Source of the DNA: Falsiphaeobacter marinintestinus
Lineage (GTDB): Bacteria; Pseudomonadota; Alphaproteobacteria; Rhodobacterales; Rhodobacteraceae
Reading direction: 5' to 3'
Length of the DNA: 64,000 bases
Assembly (NCBI RefSeq): GCF_007923355.1
Contig: NZ_VOGO01000001.1
Coordinates: forward strand, 248,001 to 312,000
A model generated the notes under the pieces. It was not told the origin of the DNA, did no database searches, and saw only the letters and a program-made list of their open reading frames with translations. Each line of letters opens with the position of its first letter. Position 1 is the stretch's first letter. Below are positions 36,068 through 44,970 of this stretch, piece after piece. Both the position numbers and the translations under genes were made by a program.

Positions 36068-36819
36068 TCCGCTATGCCGCACCGGCCCTGACCGCGCTTG
36101 CCTTGATGGCAGCCCCGGTATCGGCCGCCGACCTGACAAACCTGTCCGATTCCGAACGCGCCGCGTTCCGTGACGAAATCCGCGCTTATCTGATGGACAA
36201 CCCCGAGGTCATCATGGAGGCCGTCGGCCTGCTTGAGCAACGCGAGGCCGAGGCCGAAGCCCGCGCCGACCTGACCATGGTGTCTCAAAACAGTGCCGAG
36301 ATCTTTGAGGACGGGTATTCCTGGGTCGGCGGGAACCCGGACGGCGATATCACACTGGTTGAATTTATGGACTATCGCTGTGGCTATTGCCGCAAGGCCG
36401 TTCCCGAAATCGAAAAGCTTCTGAAATCGGACGGCAACGTCCGCCTGATCATCAAAGAATTCCCGATCTTGGGCGAAGCGTCTATGTTGTCTTCGCGCTT
36501 TGCCATCGCGGTCAAACAGCTTGAGGGTGACGACGCTTACAAACAAGCTCATGACGCGCTGGTCGCGTTCAACGGTGAAATCACCGAGGTTGCCCTGCAA
36601 CGGCTCGCCGAGGGGCTCGGATTGGATGCCAAAGCCGTGGTTGAACGTATGAACGCCCCCGAAGTGTCGCAGGAAATCATCCAGACCCGCGCGTTGGCCC
36701 AAAAGCTCAAGATCTCGGGCACGCCAACTTTCGTTCTCGAAGACGAACTGCTGCGTGGATTTGTGCCCGCCGATCAGATGGAGCTGATCGTGGCCGACAA
36801 ACGCAGCAACAAAAGCTGA
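36064..36819 (+). CDS. DsbA/Com1-family thiol-disulfide oxidoreductase
   Basis: A 251-residue secreted protein (signal peptide ending APVSA). It has an N-terminal helical extension with MDNPEVIMEAVGLLEQREAEAEA, typical of oligomerising ScsC/Com1-type proteins. The thioredoxin fold follows, with the CGYC active site (MDYRCGYCRKAVPEIE, about residue 105) and the cis-Pro loop SGTPTFVLED. It handles disulfides in the periplasm. ATGA overlap with the protease gene indicates coupling, consistent with joint envelope quality control. Confidence 0.92.
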   Translation: MIRYAAPALTALALMAAPVSAADLTNLSDSERAAFRDEIRAYLMDNPEVIMEAVGLLEQREAEAEARADLTMVSQNSAEIFEDGYSWVGGNPDGDITLVEFMDYRCGYCRKAVPEIEKLLKSDGNVRLIIKEFPILGEASMLSSRFAIAVKQLEGDDAYKQAHDALVAFNGEITEVALQRLAEGLGLDAKAVVERMNAPEVSQEIIQTRALAQKLKISGTPTFVLEDELLRGFVPADQMELIVADKRSNKS

Positions 36820-36832
36820 TCCCAAAACGCAA

Positions 36833-36858
36833 GAAGGCCCCGGTCCCCCGGGGCCTTC
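36833..36858. terminator. Bidirectional terminator
   Basis: An 11-bp perfect stem (36833-36843 with 36848-36858; GAAGGCCCCGG/CCGGGGCCTTC) with a TCCC loop lies between the convergent DsbA-like and binding-protein genes. It can serve both strands. Confidence 0.8.
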
Positions 36859-36878
36859 TCCAACTCTCAATCCAAATC

Positions 36879-37865
36879 TTAGTTCAACGCAGCATCTGTG
36901 ATGTCATGCGTCCACGCGCCTTCCGGCGTCTTTGAAATCACCGGATCCGACCCACCGGCCAGCAGCGTATCCACGGTCCGCTGGAAATCAGCCGGGTCAA
37001 GTGCCCCGTTCGATCCCGCCGTCAGCTTGGCAATCTCACCCATCATCCGCACCTGATGCGCTTCGGTCTGCGCACCGGTTGCATCATTGTCCAAAACGAT
37101 GCCAGCAGCTTCATCCGGGTTCGCCTCGGCGTACTTCCAGCCCTTCATCGACGCGCGAACGAACTTGACCATCTTGTCTTTGAAGGCCGGGTCCGACAGG
37201 TTTTCTTCCAGCACATAGATACCGTCTTCCAACGTGGCGACACCCATGTCCTCGTACTTAAAGGTCACAAGCTCGTCTTCGCTGACGCCCGAATCCAGCA
37301 CCTGACCATATTCGTTATAGGTCATGGTCGAAATGCAATCAGCCTGACGCTGCAGCAGAGGATCAACGTTAAAACCCTGCTTCAGAACCGTCACGCCATC
37401 TTCGCCGCCATCGGTCGAAATACCTTCCTGGCTCATCCAGCTCAGGAACGGGTACTCATTGCCAAAGAACCAGACCCCGATTGTCTTGCCCTTGAAATCC
37501 TGCGGACCCGTGATGCCTGTGTCTTTCCAGCAGGTCAGCATCAGGCCCGAGCTTTTGAATGGCTGGGCGATGTTGACCACCGGCAGACCCTTTTCGCGCG
37601 CCGCCAAAGCCGACGGCATCCAGTTCAGCATCGCATCCGCGCCGCCACCGGCCAGAACCTGTGGCGGGGCAATGTCCGGGCCGCCGGGCAGAATGGTCAC
37701 GTCCAGCCCTTCTTCGTCGTAAAAGCCCTTGTCCAGCGCCACGTAATAACCCGCGAACTGCGCTTGGGTGACCCACTGCAACTGCAGCTTGACCTCTTCC
37801 GCCGCCAGCACCGGGCTTGCCGCCATGGCCATGGCCAGTGCCGTACCTGAGAACAGTTTCTTCAT
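36879..37865 (-). CDS. ABC transporter substrate-binding protein, NMT1/THI5 type (probably pyrimidine)
   Basis: A 328-residue periplasmic protein with a signal peptide (cleaved after SPVLAA, about residue 22). It has the NMT1/THI5-like sequence LQLQWVTQAQFAGYYVALDKGFYDEEGLDV at the start, GGPDIAPPQVLAGGGADAML, and a conserved Cys in LTCWKDTG. NMT1-type proteins bind hydroxymethylpyrimidine or related small ligands. With hydA, the hydrolase, preA/preT and rutR nearby, a free pyrimidine base or its reduced form is the likely ligand. The ATG at 37865 has AAGGAG eight bases upstream; a GTG three codons earlier overlaps that site. Confidence 0.85.
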   Translation of the reverse strand: MKKLFSGTALAMAMAASPVLAAEEVKLQLQWVTQAQFAGYYVALDKGFYDEEGLDVTILPGGPDIAPPQVLAGGGADAMLNWMPSALAAREKGLPVVNIAQPFKSSGLMLTCWKDTGITGPQDFKGKTIGVWFFGNEYPFLSWMSQEGISTDGGEDGVTVLKQGFNVDPLLQRQADCISTMTYNEYGQVLDSGVSEDELVTFKYEDMGVATLEDGIYVLEENLSDPAFKDKMVKFVRASMKGWKYAEANPDEAAGIVLDNDATGAQTEAHQVRMMGEIAKLTAGSNGALDPADFQRTVDTLLAGGSDPVISKTPEGAWTHDITDAALN

Positions 37866-37916
37866 TGTCTTCACTCCTTGCTAAATGTCCGGCCCGTCCC
37901 CGGGCTCTTGTTGTCG

Positions 37917-38762
37917 TTATCCGCGTTGCGATGGATGCCAGAAGGTCACGCCCTTTTCGATCAACGCCATCACCCCATAAAACGCCGTTCCGGCCAAAGC
38001 CGCCACGACAATCTCGGCCCAGACCATGTCCAGCGCAAGCTGACCAACACTTGTCGAGATCCGAAATCCCATTCCCACCGTGGGAGAGCCGAAAAATTCC
38101 GCAACAATCGCCCCGATCAGGGCCAGCGTCGTCGAAATCTTCAACCCATTGAAAATGAAGGGCATCGCGGCTGGCAGACGCAGCTTGAAAAAGCTCTGCC
38201 AGTAAGATGCCGCATAGGTCTCCATCAGATCGCGCTGCATGGCTGTTGTCTCACGCAACCCCGCCACCGTGTTGATCAGCATCGGGAAAAACACCATAAC
38301 CACGACCACCGCAGCCTTAGAATGCCAGTCAAACCCGAACCACATCACCAGAATCGGTGCGGTCCCCACGATCGGCAGCGCGGCGACAAAATTGCCCACC
38401 GGCAACAGACCGCGCCGCAGAAAATCGCTCCGGTCCACCGCGATCGCCATCAGAAACGCCGCACTGCACCCGATGAAATACCCACTCAAAGCACCCTTGA
38501 CGAAAGTTTGCTGAAAGTCCTGCCACAGGATGCTGGTGCTTTGCGCAAACCGCGTCGCAATCAGGCTGGGCGCCGGCAGGATCACCAGCGGCACCTCCAA
38601 CCCCCAGACCAACAGCTCCCAGACCAGCAATACCGTCACACCAAAAATCACCGGCACCAGCAGCTTCACGCCGCGTGTGTCCGCCGCGGGCCCATTGGCA
38701 AGCCGGACATTCATCCACCAGCCCAACACCCAGATCAGGAACGCCGCACCAACCAGCATCAT
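37917..38762 (-). CDS. ABC transporter permease (pyrimidine importer, second permease)
   Basis: A 281-residue inner-membrane protein with an N-terminal membrane helix and a further five or six in the permease domain. The EAA loop that contacts the ATPase is in the region LMETYAASYWQSFFKLRLPAAMPFIFNGLK (from about residue 180). It belongs to the SsuC/TauC/ThiX-type family and shares its design with the neighbouring permease, suggesting a heterodimeric channel. It follows a repeat element (38777-38833) and precedes the binding-protein gene by 51 bases. Confidence 0.9.
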   Translation of the reverse strand: MMLVGAAFLIWVLGWWMNVRLANGPAADTRGVKLLVPVIFGVTVLLVWELLVWGLEVPLVILPAPSLIATRFAQSTSILWQDFQQTFVKGALSGYFIGCSAAFLMAIAVDRSDFLRRGLLPVGNFVAALPIVGTAPILVMWFGFDWHSKAAVVVVMVFFPMLINTVAGLRETTAMQRDLMETYAASYWQSFFKLRLPAAMPFIFNGLKISTTLALIGAIVAEFFGSPTVGMGFRISTSVGQLALDMVWAEIVVAALAGTAFYGVMALIEKGVTFWHPSQRG

Positions 38763-38776
38763 CGCCGCGCCCCCGT

Positions 38777-38833
38777 CTTCCTTTTGCCCGAAATATCCCG
38801 GGGGAGCGCCGCAGGCGCGGGGGCAGCGCCCCT
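38777..38833 (-). repeat. Intergenic repeat element, copy A
   Basis: The core at 38777-38806 reads on the minus strand as CTCCCCCGGGATATTTCGG, then GCAAAAGGAAG. Next to it are two GC-rich hairpins at 38807-38833. A second copy of the core lies at 42836-42864, also minus-strand and also next to a hairpin, between genes of the same cluster. The copies match at all but a few positions. They look like a dispersed REP-like mRNA element. Confidence 0.6.
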
Positions 38834-38850
38834 CAATCGAAACAGCCCCA

Positions 38851-39813
38851 TCATGCCATCCCCATCCGCTTCAGCGTCACACGTTCGATCACGCCCAGAA
38901 TGGCCACCAGACAGGCCGCCAAAATCGCCGCCGCAAACAGCGCCGACCAGATCTGTACCGTCTGACCGTAATAGCTGCCCGCTAGCAGCCGCGCACCCAG
39001 TCCCGAAACGGCCCCCGTCGGCAACTCACCAACAATGGCCCCAACCAACGACGCCGCGATCCCGATCTTCAGCGATGTGAACAGATATGGCATCGAAGCC
39101 GGCAACCGCAGCTTCCAGAACCCCTGCGCCTTCGATGCGCTATAGGTCCGCAAAAGATCCAGTTGCATCGCGTCCGGGCTGCGCAAGCCCTTCACCATGC
39201 CCACAACCACCGGGAAGAAACTCAGATAGGCCGAGATCACGGCCTTCGGGATAATCCCCTGCACCCCAATCGAATACAGAACCACGATAATCATCGGCGC
39301 CAGCGCGATGATCGGGATGGTCTGGCTGATGATCGCCCAGGGCATCACCGACATATCCATAACCCGGCTGTGTACGATCCCGATCGCCAGCAAGATCCCC
39401 AACCCGGTGCCAAACGCAAACCCCAGCAAGGTCGCGCTCAACGTGATCCAGCCGTGATAGATCAGCGACCGTTTCGAGGTCACTTTCTTCAAGACTGTGG
39501 TCTTCCACAACTCGACGGCCACCTGATGCGGCGCCGGCAATCTGGGTCGATCCTGCGACCAGACGTCTGAAATCTCTCCGGTATTCTGCAGCGCCAATGC
39601 CACGCCGCCCATCTCGCGCCGGGTCTTGGCGTCCTCGGGTATGACGACAACCCCGGCCCGCTCAGCCGACTGAACAGCTCCGTGGATGTTCATCGGCACG
39701 CAAACGGCGTACCAGATGGCCGTGATAATCGCCAAGACAACCAGAACCGGGAACACGATCCCGGTAACGCCGCTCGCCCATCGTGACGGCGTCGTATCGA
39801 CGGGTTCAGTCAT
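38851..39813 (-). CDS. ABC transporter permease (pyrimidine importer, first permease)
   Basis: A 320-residue membrane protein with a hydrophobic N-terminal segment (GIVFPVLVVLAIITAIWYAV, about 17-36), a soluble loop, and a permease core. The EAA motif is in LLRTYSASKAQGFWKLRLPASMPYLFTSLK. Start ATG 39813 (MTEPVDTTPSRW) overlaps the ATPase stop by 8 bases, indicating an operon. It is related to the second permease. Confidence 0.9.
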   Translation of the reverse strand: MTEPVDTTPSRWASGVTGIVFPVLVVLAIITAIWYAVCVPMNIHGAVQSAERAGVVVIPEDAKTRREMGGVALALQNTGEISDVWSQDRPRLPAPHQVAVELWKTTVLKKVTSKRSLIYHGWITLSATLLGFAFGTGLGILLAIGIVHSRVMDMSVMPWAIISQTIPIIALAPMIIVVLYSIGVQGIIPKAVISAYLSFFPVVVGMVKGLRSPDAMQLDLLRTYSASKAQGFWKLRLPASMPYLFTSLKIGIAASLVGAIVGELPTGAVSGLGARLLAGSYYGQTVQIWSALFAAAILAACLVAILGVIERVTLKRMGMA

Positions 39814-40588
39814 AAGAATGCCCCGCCCGCAGCCCTTCGCGCACGCGGTGCGCAACGTCCAGAAACGCCTGTGTATCGCGAATATCCAATGGCCGGTCCC
39901 TAGGCAGCGGGCTTTCGATTACATCTGTGATCCGACCCGGACGCGGGCTCATCACCACAATTTTGGTCGACAGATACACCGCCTCCGGGATCGAATGCGT
40001 CACGAAGGCGATGGTCTTTTCTGTCCGCGCCCATAGTTCCAGCAACTGCTCGTTCAGATGATCGCGCACGATTTCATCCAGCGCGCCAAACGGTTCGTCC
40101 ATTAACAGGATATCGGCATCAAAGGCCAAAGCCCGCGCGATACTGGCCCGCTGTTGCATCCCGCCTGACAATTGCCAGGGATACTTGCCGCCAAAACCGT
40201 CCAGATCGACCAGTTTCAGAACTTCTTCAACACGCGTGTCCTGATCGGCGCGGGAATAGCCCATGATCTCAAGCGGCAGCTTGATATTGCGTGCAATCGT
40301 GCGCCAGGGGTACAAGCCCGCCGCCTGAAACACATACCCATAAGCCCGCTTGCGACGCGCCTCATCCGGAGTCATCCCGTTGACGGTAATTGTGCCAGCC
40401 GTGGGATGTTCCAGTGCTGCCATGACCCGCAGAAACGTGGTCTTGCCGCAGCCCGACGGGCCAATGAAACTGACGAAATCGCCCTTGTTGATGGTCAGGT
40501 TCACGTCCTTGAGCGCCTGCACCGGACCATCATTGGTCTCAAATGTCAGGTTCAGATCGCGGGCCTCGATAACAGGTGATGTATTCAT
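39806..40588 (-). CDS. ABC transporter ATP-binding protein (pyrimidine importer)
   Basis: A 260-residue ATPase with Walker A GPSGCGKTT (about residue 42), Q-loop, signature LSGGMQQR (about 140), Walker B ILLMDEPFGALDE (about 160) and H-loop THSIPEA. It belongs to the SsuB/TauB/ThiZ family that energises NMT1-type importers. It is the first gene of the transporter run and lies 89 bases after hydA; that gap holds nothing recognisable. Confidence 0.93.
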   Translation of the reverse strand: MNTSPVIEARDLNLTFETNDGPVQALKDVNLTINKGDFVSFIGPSGCGKTTFLRVMAALEHPTAGTITVNGMTPDEARRKRAYGYVFQAAGLYPWRTIARNIKLPLEIMGYSRADQDTRVEEVLKLVDLDGFGGKYPWQLSGGMQQRASIARALAFDADILLMDEPFGALDEIVRDHLNEQLLELWARTEKTIAFVTHSIPEAVYLSTKIVVMSPRPGRITDVIESPLPRDRPLDIRDTQAFLDVAHRVREGLRAGHSYD

Positions 40589-40677
40589 ACGGATCAGGTT
40601 GCTCCACCGTCTATTATTTTATTCTTGCCGGTGCCAAGGGCCACATGCCGATCCTGCAGCGCGTCGGCCCTTTCACC

Positions 40678-42132
40678 TTACACGCCTGTGGCAGGTATCC
40701 CCGTCCGCTCCACCGGACGCGGCGCGGTCAGTTCTTTCCACGATGACAGCGCCTTGTTCACAGTCGCATTCGGCGCCCGTTCCACGAACTTGCCATGGCC
40801 TTCCTGCGTGCGGATCTCACCGTCATACACAGCGACCTGTCCGCGCGTCAGGGTAAAGCGCGGCAGGCCCTTCACGGCGTTGCCTTCGAACACGTTATAG
40901 TCGATCGCCGATTGTTGACTGCTGGCCGAGATCGTCTTTTCCTTTTCGGGATCCCAGACCACGATATCCGCATCTGCCCCCACAAGAATGGCGCCCTTCT
41001 TCGGATAGCAGTTCAGAATTTTCGCTATGTTGGTTGAGGTTACGGCCACAAATTCATTCGGCGTCAACCGCCCCGTCGCGACCCCATGCGTCCACAACAT
41101 CGGCATCCGGTCCTCAAGCCCCCCTGTGCCATTCGGGATTTTGGTAAAGTCGCCCACACCAAAGCGTTTTTGCTCGGTCGAGAACGCGCAATGATCTGTC
41201 GCCACGACGGACAGCGAGCCCGACTGCAACCCGGCCCAAAGCGAATCCTGATGTTTCTTGTTGCGGAACGGTGGCGACATCACACGTCGCGCGGCATGAT
41301 CCCAGTCGGGGTTGAAATACTCGCTCTCATCCAGCGTCAGGTGCTGGATCAACGGCTCGCCCCAGACCCGCTTGCCCTGCATCCGCGCCCGTCGGATCGC
41401 CTCGTGACTTTCCTCACACGAGGTATGCACAACATACAAAGGCACGCCCGCCATATCCGCGATCATGATGGCGCGATTGGTCGCCTCGCCTTCAACCTGT
41501 GGCGGACGGGAATACGCGTGCGCTTCCGGACCGGTATTGCCCTCGGCCAGCAACTTGGCCGACAGCTCGGCGACAACATCGCCATTCTCGGCGTGCACCA
41601 TCGCCGTCGCGCCCAATTCGGCCAGGCGTTGAAACGAGGCGTACATCTCGTCGTCATTGACCATCAGCGCGCCCTTATAGGCCATGAAATGCTTGAACGT
41701 GTTGATTCCGCGCTCATTTACGACCGTGGCCATGTCTTCAAACACCTGTTCGCCCCACCAGGTCACCGCCATGTGGAACGAATAATCGCAATTGGCCCGC
41801 GTCGATTTGTTGTCCCAGCGCTTCAGCGCTTCCAACAATCCTTCACCGGGGTTTGGCAGTGCAAAATCGACAACCATCGTGGTGCCCCCTGCCAGCCCGG
41901 CCCGCGTGCCGGACTCAAAATCGTCGGTCGAATACGTCCCCATGAACGGCATCTCAAGATGCGTATGCGGATCGATCCCGCCCGGCATGACAAAACACCC
42001 GGTGGCGTCCAGCACCTCATCGCCGCTCAGATCCGGCCCGATGGCCGCAATAACCCCGTTTTCGACCAGCACGTCAGCCTTATACGTCAGATCCGCGGTC
42101 ACAACCGTACCGTTCTTGATCACTGTGGACAT
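40678..42132 (-). CDS. hydA: Dihydropyrimidinase
   Basis: A 484-residue amidohydrolase. The metal site is in GGIDPHTHLEMPFMG (about residue 60), the carboxylated Lys in FKHFMAYKGAL (about 150), further His in VVHTSCEES, and the Asp in ATDHCAFS. It opens dihydrouracil or dihydrothymine to the N-carbamoyl-beta-amino acid, the second step of reductive pyrimidine breakdown. The ATG at 42132 gives the family N-terminus MSTVIKNGTVVTADL. The product is the substrate of the hydrolase encoded at 42886-44136. Confidence 0.95.
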   Translation of the reverse strand: MSTVIKNGTVVTADLTYKADVLVENGVIAAIGPDLSGDEVLDATGCFVMPGGIDPHTHLEMPFMGTYSTDDFESGTRAGLAGGTTMVVDFALPNPGEGLLEALKRWDNKSTRANCDYSFHMAVTWWGEQVFEDMATVVNERGINTFKHFMAYKGALMVNDDEMYASFQRLAELGATAMVHAENGDVVAELSAKLLAEGNTGPEAHAYSRPPQVEGEATNRAIMIADMAGVPLYVVHTSCEESHEAIRRARMQGKRVWGEPLIQHLTLDESEYFNPDWDHAARRVMSPPFRNKKHQDSLWAGLQSGSLSVVATDHCAFSTEQKRFGVGDFTKIPNGTGGLEDRMPMLWTHGVATGRLTPNEFVAVTSTNIAKILNCYPKKGAILVGADADIVVWDPEKEKTISASSQQSAIDYNVFEGNAVKGLPRFTLTRGQVAVYDGEIRTQEGHGKFVERAPNATVNKALSSWKELTAPRPVERTGIPATGV

Positions 42133-42181
42133 GTTCAAACTCCCCTTCTCGCAGTCACGACCGACCCCGGCCATGCGCAAT

Positions 42182-42466
42182 CTATCCGACGCAAATCTGC
42201 GCCCCTTCCGAATTCCTCAACGGCGCGACCAGTTCCGGCATATCCGGCTCGATATGGGTAAAGTAACACCCCTCGCGCGTCAGGATGGTGTCACGCGGCA
42301 ACCGAAACGAGGCCATGGCTTGCAGCACTGGGTCCGGCAGAGGATCCTTCGCCCGTTTGTACCCGTCCGGCACAGGTTCAAAATCCGGCCCCGCAAAGGT
42401 CGCTTCATCGCAGGCCACCAACACCGACAGCCCCAACACAGCTGCACTCAATCCGATCCGCGGCAT
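42182..42466 (-). CDS. Small putative lipoprotein
   Basis: A 94-residue protein with a lipoprotein signal (MPRIGLSAAVLGLSVLVACDEA; lipobox LVAC, Cys about residue 19). The mature part is short with REGCYFTHIEPDMPELVAPLRN near the end. No family recognised. It lies within the pyrimidine cluster, between hydA and another small gene, all on the same strand, so it is probably co-transcribed. Confidence 0.6.
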   Translation of the reverse strand: MPRIGLSAAVLGLSVLVACDEATFAGPDFEPVPDGYKRAKDPLPDPVLQAMASFRLPRDTILTREGCYFTHIEPDMPELVAPLRNSEGAQICVG

Positions 42467-42487
42467 TCCACCCCTCCGATACTCACT

Positions 42488-42808
42488 TCAGACCGACCCG
42501 AAACAGTCGATCGCCTTGCCATGCACGCCGATATCCAGCGGCCCGAAATCGCTTTCCACACAGAGCGAGAAATACCCGGCTGTCGGCATATAGATTACCC
42601 GGTAACATCCATCCCCCCGCGTCACTGACCAGCAGGTCTGAGTGATCCCGCCCGAGAAATTCACTGTCACTTGGCGCGGTTCGCGCAACTGCGTGCGAAA
42701 CGCGTCGACCGTCATCCGGCCTGCGCGCGTCTCAACGGGATACGCCCGGATCTCATTATCGATCAACGCTTTGATATCCCCGGCTGTGGTTGGTTGCAGT
42801 TTGCTCAT
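42488..42808 (-). CDS. Hypothetical protein of the pyrimidine cluster
   Basis: A 106-residue soluble-looking protein without signal peptide or membrane helix, with ITQTCWSVTRGDGCYRVIYMPTAGYFSLCVES in the middle and conserved-looking Cys pairs. I do not recognise it. The ATG at 42808 follows a weak ribosome site; a longer reading to 42889 would run into the repeat element and is unlikely. It sits 21 bases upstream of the lipoprotein gene. Confidence 0.6.
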   Translation of the reverse strand: MSKLQPTTAGDIKALIDNEIRAYPVETRAGRMTVDAFRTQLREPRQVTVNFSGGITQTCWSVTRGDGCYRVIYMPTAGYFSLCVESDFGPLDIGVHGKAIDCFGSV

Positions 42809-42835
42809 CTGTTGGCGGGCAGCGAAACCGCCCCT

Positions 42836-42885
42836 CTTCCTCTTGCCGAAAGTATCCCGGGGAGCTCGAGGGGCTGGCCCCTCGA
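42836..42885 (-). repeat. Intergenic repeat element, copy B
   Basis: The core at 42836-42864 matches copy A (38777-38806). The adjacent hairpin TCGAGGGG/CCCCTCGA (42866-42873 with 42878-42885) immediately abuts the hydrolase stop. Like copy A it lies in an operon junction on the minus strand. Confidence 0.6.
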
Positions 42886-44136
42886 TCACTCCACGATTTC
42901 CGCAGTCTCAAGAACCGCATGCATCAACACATCCGCCCCCGCCGTCGCCCATTCTTTCGAGATGTCTTCGGCCTCGTTATGGCTCAACCCGTCCACGCAG
43001 GGGCACATGATCATCGCCGTCGGGGCCACATCATTGATCCAGCAGGCGTCATGCCCCGCCCCCGATATGATATCCATGTGGCTGTACCCAAGACGCTCAG
43101 ACGCGCCCCGTACTGCCGATACACAGGCCTCATCAAACGCCGGCGGATCGAACTGGCCGACAATCTCGCAGGAAAATTCGGTCCCGATTGCTTCGCACAA
43201 ACGCGGCGCCTGTGTCACGAACTCGGCAACCATGTCGTTCAGCTTGTCCAGAAGATGGGTGCGCATATCCACGGTGAACACGACCTTGCCCGGAATGATG
43301 TTACGCGAATTCGGATAGACATCGATATGTCCGATCGCACCCACCGCGTTGGGCTGATGTTTCATCGCGATTTCGTGCACCAGTTCGGTCACCAGCGCCA
43401 GACCCCGCCCCGCATTCTTGCGCATCGCCATCGGAGTCGATCCCGTGTGGCTTTCCTTTCCGGTCACCGTGCATTCAATCCAGCGCAGGCCCTGCCCGTG
43501 CGTGACAACGCCGATATCCTTGCCCTCGGCCTCCAGAATCGGGCCCTGCTCGATATGCAATTCGAACATCGCGTGCATTTTACGCGCGCCGACGGGTTCG
43601 TCACCTTCCCAGCCGATCCGCTTCAGCTCGTCACCAAATCGCTTGCCCTCGGCATCGACCCGGTCCTTGGCCCAGTCTTCGGTATGTTTGCCCGCGAATA
43701 CGCCCGACGCCAGCATGGCCGGCGCAAATCGCGTGCCTTCTTCGTTGGTCCAGTTGACCAGCACGATCGGGTGCTTGGTCTTGACCCCCAGATCATTCAT
43801 CGTGCGAAACGCTTCCAACCCGCCCAAAACGCCCAGAACACCATCATACTTGCCGCCGGTCGGCTGCGTATCCAGATGCGAGCCCATGTAAACCGGCAGC
43901 GCGTCCGGATCCTGCCCCGGGCGCATTGCGAACATATTACCCATGCTGTCCAATCCCATCGAACAGCCCGCGTCTCCACACCAAGTCTGAAACAGTGCCC
44001 GGCCCTTGGCATCATCGTCGGTCAGCGTTTGGCGGTTGTTGCCGCCCGCAATGCCTGGGCCAATCTGTGCCATCTCCATCAGGCTATCCCACAGCCTATC
44101 ACCGTTGATTTTCAGATTTTGCGCAGGAGCAGCCAT
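42886..44136 (-). CDS. Zn-dependent M20-family amidohydrolase, probable N-carbamoyl-beta-alanine amidohydrolase
   Basis: A 416-residue HyuC/AmaB-type enzyme. Metal-binding motifs are GSHLDTQPTGGKYDGVLG (about residue 83) and TNEEGTRFAPAM (about 130), then HIEQGPILE, with a dimerisation insert (about 215-330). By position it hydrolyses the N-carbamoyl-beta-alanine (or N-carbamoyl-beta-aminoisobutyrate) made by HydA, releasing CO2 and ammonia, the third reductive step. An alternative substrate such as allantoate or an N-carbamoyl-amino acid cannot be excluded by sequence. It is divergent from rutR, with a RutR operator 46 bases upstream of its start. Confidence 0.9.
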   Translation of the reverse strand: MAAPAQNLKINGDRLWDSLMEMAQIGPGIAGGNNRQTLTDDDAKGRALFQTWCGDAGCSMGLDSMGNMFAMRPGQDPDALPVYMGSHLDTQPTGGKYDGVLGVLGGLEAFRTMNDLGVKTKHPIVLVNWTNEEGTRFAPAMLASGVFAGKHTEDWAKDRVDAEGKRFGDELKRIGWEGDEPVGARKMHAMFELHIEQGPILEAEGKDIGVVTHGQGLRWIECTVTGKESHTGSTPMAMRKNAGRGLALVTELVHEIAMKHQPNAVGAIGHIDVYPNSRNIIPGKVVFTVDMRTHLLDKLNDMVAEFVTQAPRLCEAIGTEFSCEIVGQFDPPAFDEACVSAVRGASERLGYSHMDIISGAGHDACWINDVAPTAMIMCPCVDGLSHNEAEDISKEWATAGADVLMHAVLETAEIVE

Positions 44137-44182
44137 GTTTCACTTCCCTTTCGGCGCGCCAGATACCTGGCGTCATCTTTGA

Positions 44183-44200
44183 TTTGACCATCTGGTCAAA
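44183..44200. promoter_or_regulatory. RutR operator
   Basis: TTTGACCATCTGGTCAAA is an exact match to the E. coli RutR box TTGACCA-NN-TGGTCAA with one extra pair on each side. It lies between the divergent hydrolase gene (starting 44136) and rutR (starting 44327), so it can control both. Confidence 0.88.
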
Positions 44201-44326
44201 CTCACGCTAACACGGGTGAGGCACCAGTCAAGAAGTAGCGGCACGGCACTCGACGAAACCCCGACCTATATCCGGCCGGGGACCAAATTTCAGGCATATG
44301 ACAACCGATCATAAGGACACCGCCCC

Positions 44327-44935
44327 ATGCCCGACGACCGCGCGCCCACGCGAATCCAGAAACGCAACCGAGCCGCCATTCTGGAGGCTGCACTTGACGT
44401 GTTCTCGGCGCAAGGATTTCGTGGGGCAACCGTGGATCAGATTGCAAACGCTGCCGGGCTCAGCAAGCCCAACCTGCTCTACTATTTCCCTTCGAAAGAG
44501 GCCATGCACAACGCGCTTCTGTCGCGGCTTCTGGACACCTGGCTTGATCCATTGCGCGACCTCGACGCCGATGGAGACCCGCTTGAAGAACTGCTGGCCT
44601 ACGTCCACCGCAAGCTGCAGATGAGTCGGGATTTCCCACGCGAAAGCCGTCTGTTCGCCAATGAGATTGTCCAGGGTGCTCCGCGCATTCACACCGCCCT
44701 GTCCACCGACCTCAAGCATCTGGTGGACGACAAAGCGGCTCTGATCCAGCACTGGATCGATCTGGGCCAAATTGCGCGTGTGCATCCGTATCATCTGATC
44801 TTTTCGATTTGGTCCCTGACTCAACATTATGCCGATTTCGACGTTCAGGTTCGGGCCGTTCTGGGATCGGAAGACCCTTTCGAAGGTGCGCCCGAGTTCA
44901 TTGACGCCATGTATCGTCGGCTACTCGCCCCTTAA
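44327..44935 (+). CDS. rutR: TetR-family regulator RutR (pyrimidine/purine-responsive)
   Basis: A 202-residue protein with an N-terminal TetR helix-turn-helix (AALDVFSAQGFRGATVDQIANAAGLSKPNLLYYFPSKEAMH). Its C-terminal part is RutR-like (RESRLFANEIVQGAPRI; WSLTQHYADFDVQV). RutR is a uracil-responsive repressor/activator of pyrimidine use in E. coli. Adjacency to a perfect RutR box and to the pyrimidine breakdown genes supports the name strongly. Start ATG at 44327 gives the usual Arg-rich N-terminus. Confidence 0.92.
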   Translation: MPDDRAPTRIQKRNRAAILEAALDVFSAQGFRGATVDQIANAAGLSKPNLLYYFPSKEAMHNALLSRLLDTWLDPLRDLDADGDPLEELLAYVHRKLQMSRDFPRESRLFANEIVQGAPRIHTALSTDLKHLVDDKAALIQHWIDLGQIARVHPYHLIFSIWSLTQHYADFDVQVRAVLGSEDPFEGAPEFIDAMYRRLLAP

Positions 44936-44970
44936 GGTCGCATTAACCCAAACGCATACATCCTGGTCGC

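Noticed and set aside
42790-44187. Long plus-strand open frame opposite the M20 amidohydrolase
   Set aside because: Arg/His-rich shadow; the metal-binding motifs are on the minus strand.
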